From: CAZJZH01 sp964550465
GTDB lineage: Bacteria; Patescibacteriota; Patescibacteriia; JACRDY01
Length of the DNA stretch: 13,649 nt
Direction of reading: 5' to 3'
Assembly (NCBI GenBank): GCA_964550465.1
Contig: CAZJZH010000033.1
Span: forward strand, 1 to 13,649
Shown: positions 13,617 through 13,649 of the stretch, one piece after another
Layout: each line of letters begins with the position of its first letter
Position numbering within the stretch: position 1 is the stretch's first letter
Position numbers and translations under genes: made by a program
The notes under the pieces: generated by a model
What the model saw: only the letters and a program-made list of their open reading frames with translations
Database searches by the model: none
Told to the model about the DNA's origin: nothing

Positions 13617-13649
13617 TCCGCCTTCTCCTGCTTCGCAGGATTCGGCGGA
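13617..13649. repeat. Two-tier hairpin at the window end
   Basis: The outer arms TCCGCC (13617-13622) and GGCGGA (13644-13649) enclose an inner stem CCTGC (13627-13631) and GCAGG (13635-13639) with loop TTC. Symmetric four-base unpaired stretches separate the two stems. The outer arm ends exactly at the last base of the window. With the adjacent inverted repeat it looks like a REP-like intergenic element and may also act as a transcription end for pyrG. Confidence 0.7.

Noticed and set aside
1..13649. CRISPR arrays, tRNA or rRNA genes, transposases and phage genes
   Set aside because: I saw no regularly spaced direct repeats, no cloverleaf-like segment, and no protein with transposase, integrase or phage structural motifs.
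1..13649. UGA recoded as glycine, as in some CPR groups
   Set aside because: Several genes end at TGA exactly where the next begins (732-734, and the ATGA at 1311-1314), and no conserved protein reads through a TGA.

Overview
The window is a gene-dense bacterial segment with almost no intergenic space. It combines a cell-surface sugar and membrane-glycosylation cluster (left two thirds) with a short block of core genes: murA, an S41 protease, ribosomal protein bL9 and pyrG (right third). The mix suggests a Candidate Phyla Radiation (Patescibacteria) genome: a PEGA/beta-propeller membrane protein, very short spacers, almost no Shine-Dalgarno sequences, short single-domain enzymes and an atypical CTP synthase. 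This placement is inferred from gene content. No rRNA is present, so I cannot assign a class. TGA acts as a normal stop codon, which argues against the UGA-recoding Gracilibacteria/Absconditabacteria.

Layout. Positions 3-1496 hold the C-terminal part of a polytopic, probably glycosyltransferase-like membrane protein, followed by two small membrane-anchored proteins of unknown function. Positions 1506-2375 hold an AT-richer gene joining a helical-repeat region to a methyltransferase-like domain. Positions 2381-4309 hold a nucleotide-rhamnose synthase-like epimerase/reductase and an MJ1255-type glycosyltransferase. Positions 4306-4798 hold a HicB/HicA toxin-antitoxin module with its own promoter. 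Positions 4818-7405 hold rmlB, a diacylglycerol-kinase-type lipid kinase and rmlA. On the opposite strand, 7402-8745 encodes a PEGA-domain/beta-propeller membrane protein whose stop overlaps the rmlA stop. A compact divergent promoter region (8766-8835) drives that gene leftwards and murA-S41 protease rightwards. Ribosomal protein bL9 has its own promoter and a Rho-independent terminator. pyrG follows, and the window ends in two hairpin repeats.

How the genes work together. RmlA and RmlB should make dTDP-4-keto-6-deoxyglucose. No separate RmlC or RmlD is present. The protein at 2381-3226 closely resembles the plant/mimivirus bifunctional 3,5-epimerase/4-reductase, so it could complete dTDP-L-rhamnose synthesis alone. 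The flanking glycosyltransferase, membrane protein and methyltransferase-like protein could then transfer or modify the sugar at the cell surface. MurA supplies peptidoglycan precursors.

The main points for a second look are the NRS/ER-like rhamnose step with an Arg in place of its catalytic Lys, the near-universal T before the start codon with no Shine-Dalgarno, very short predicted 5' leaders, and a changed glutaminase loop in CTP synthase. I did not find a clearly new multi-gene defence or mobile system.
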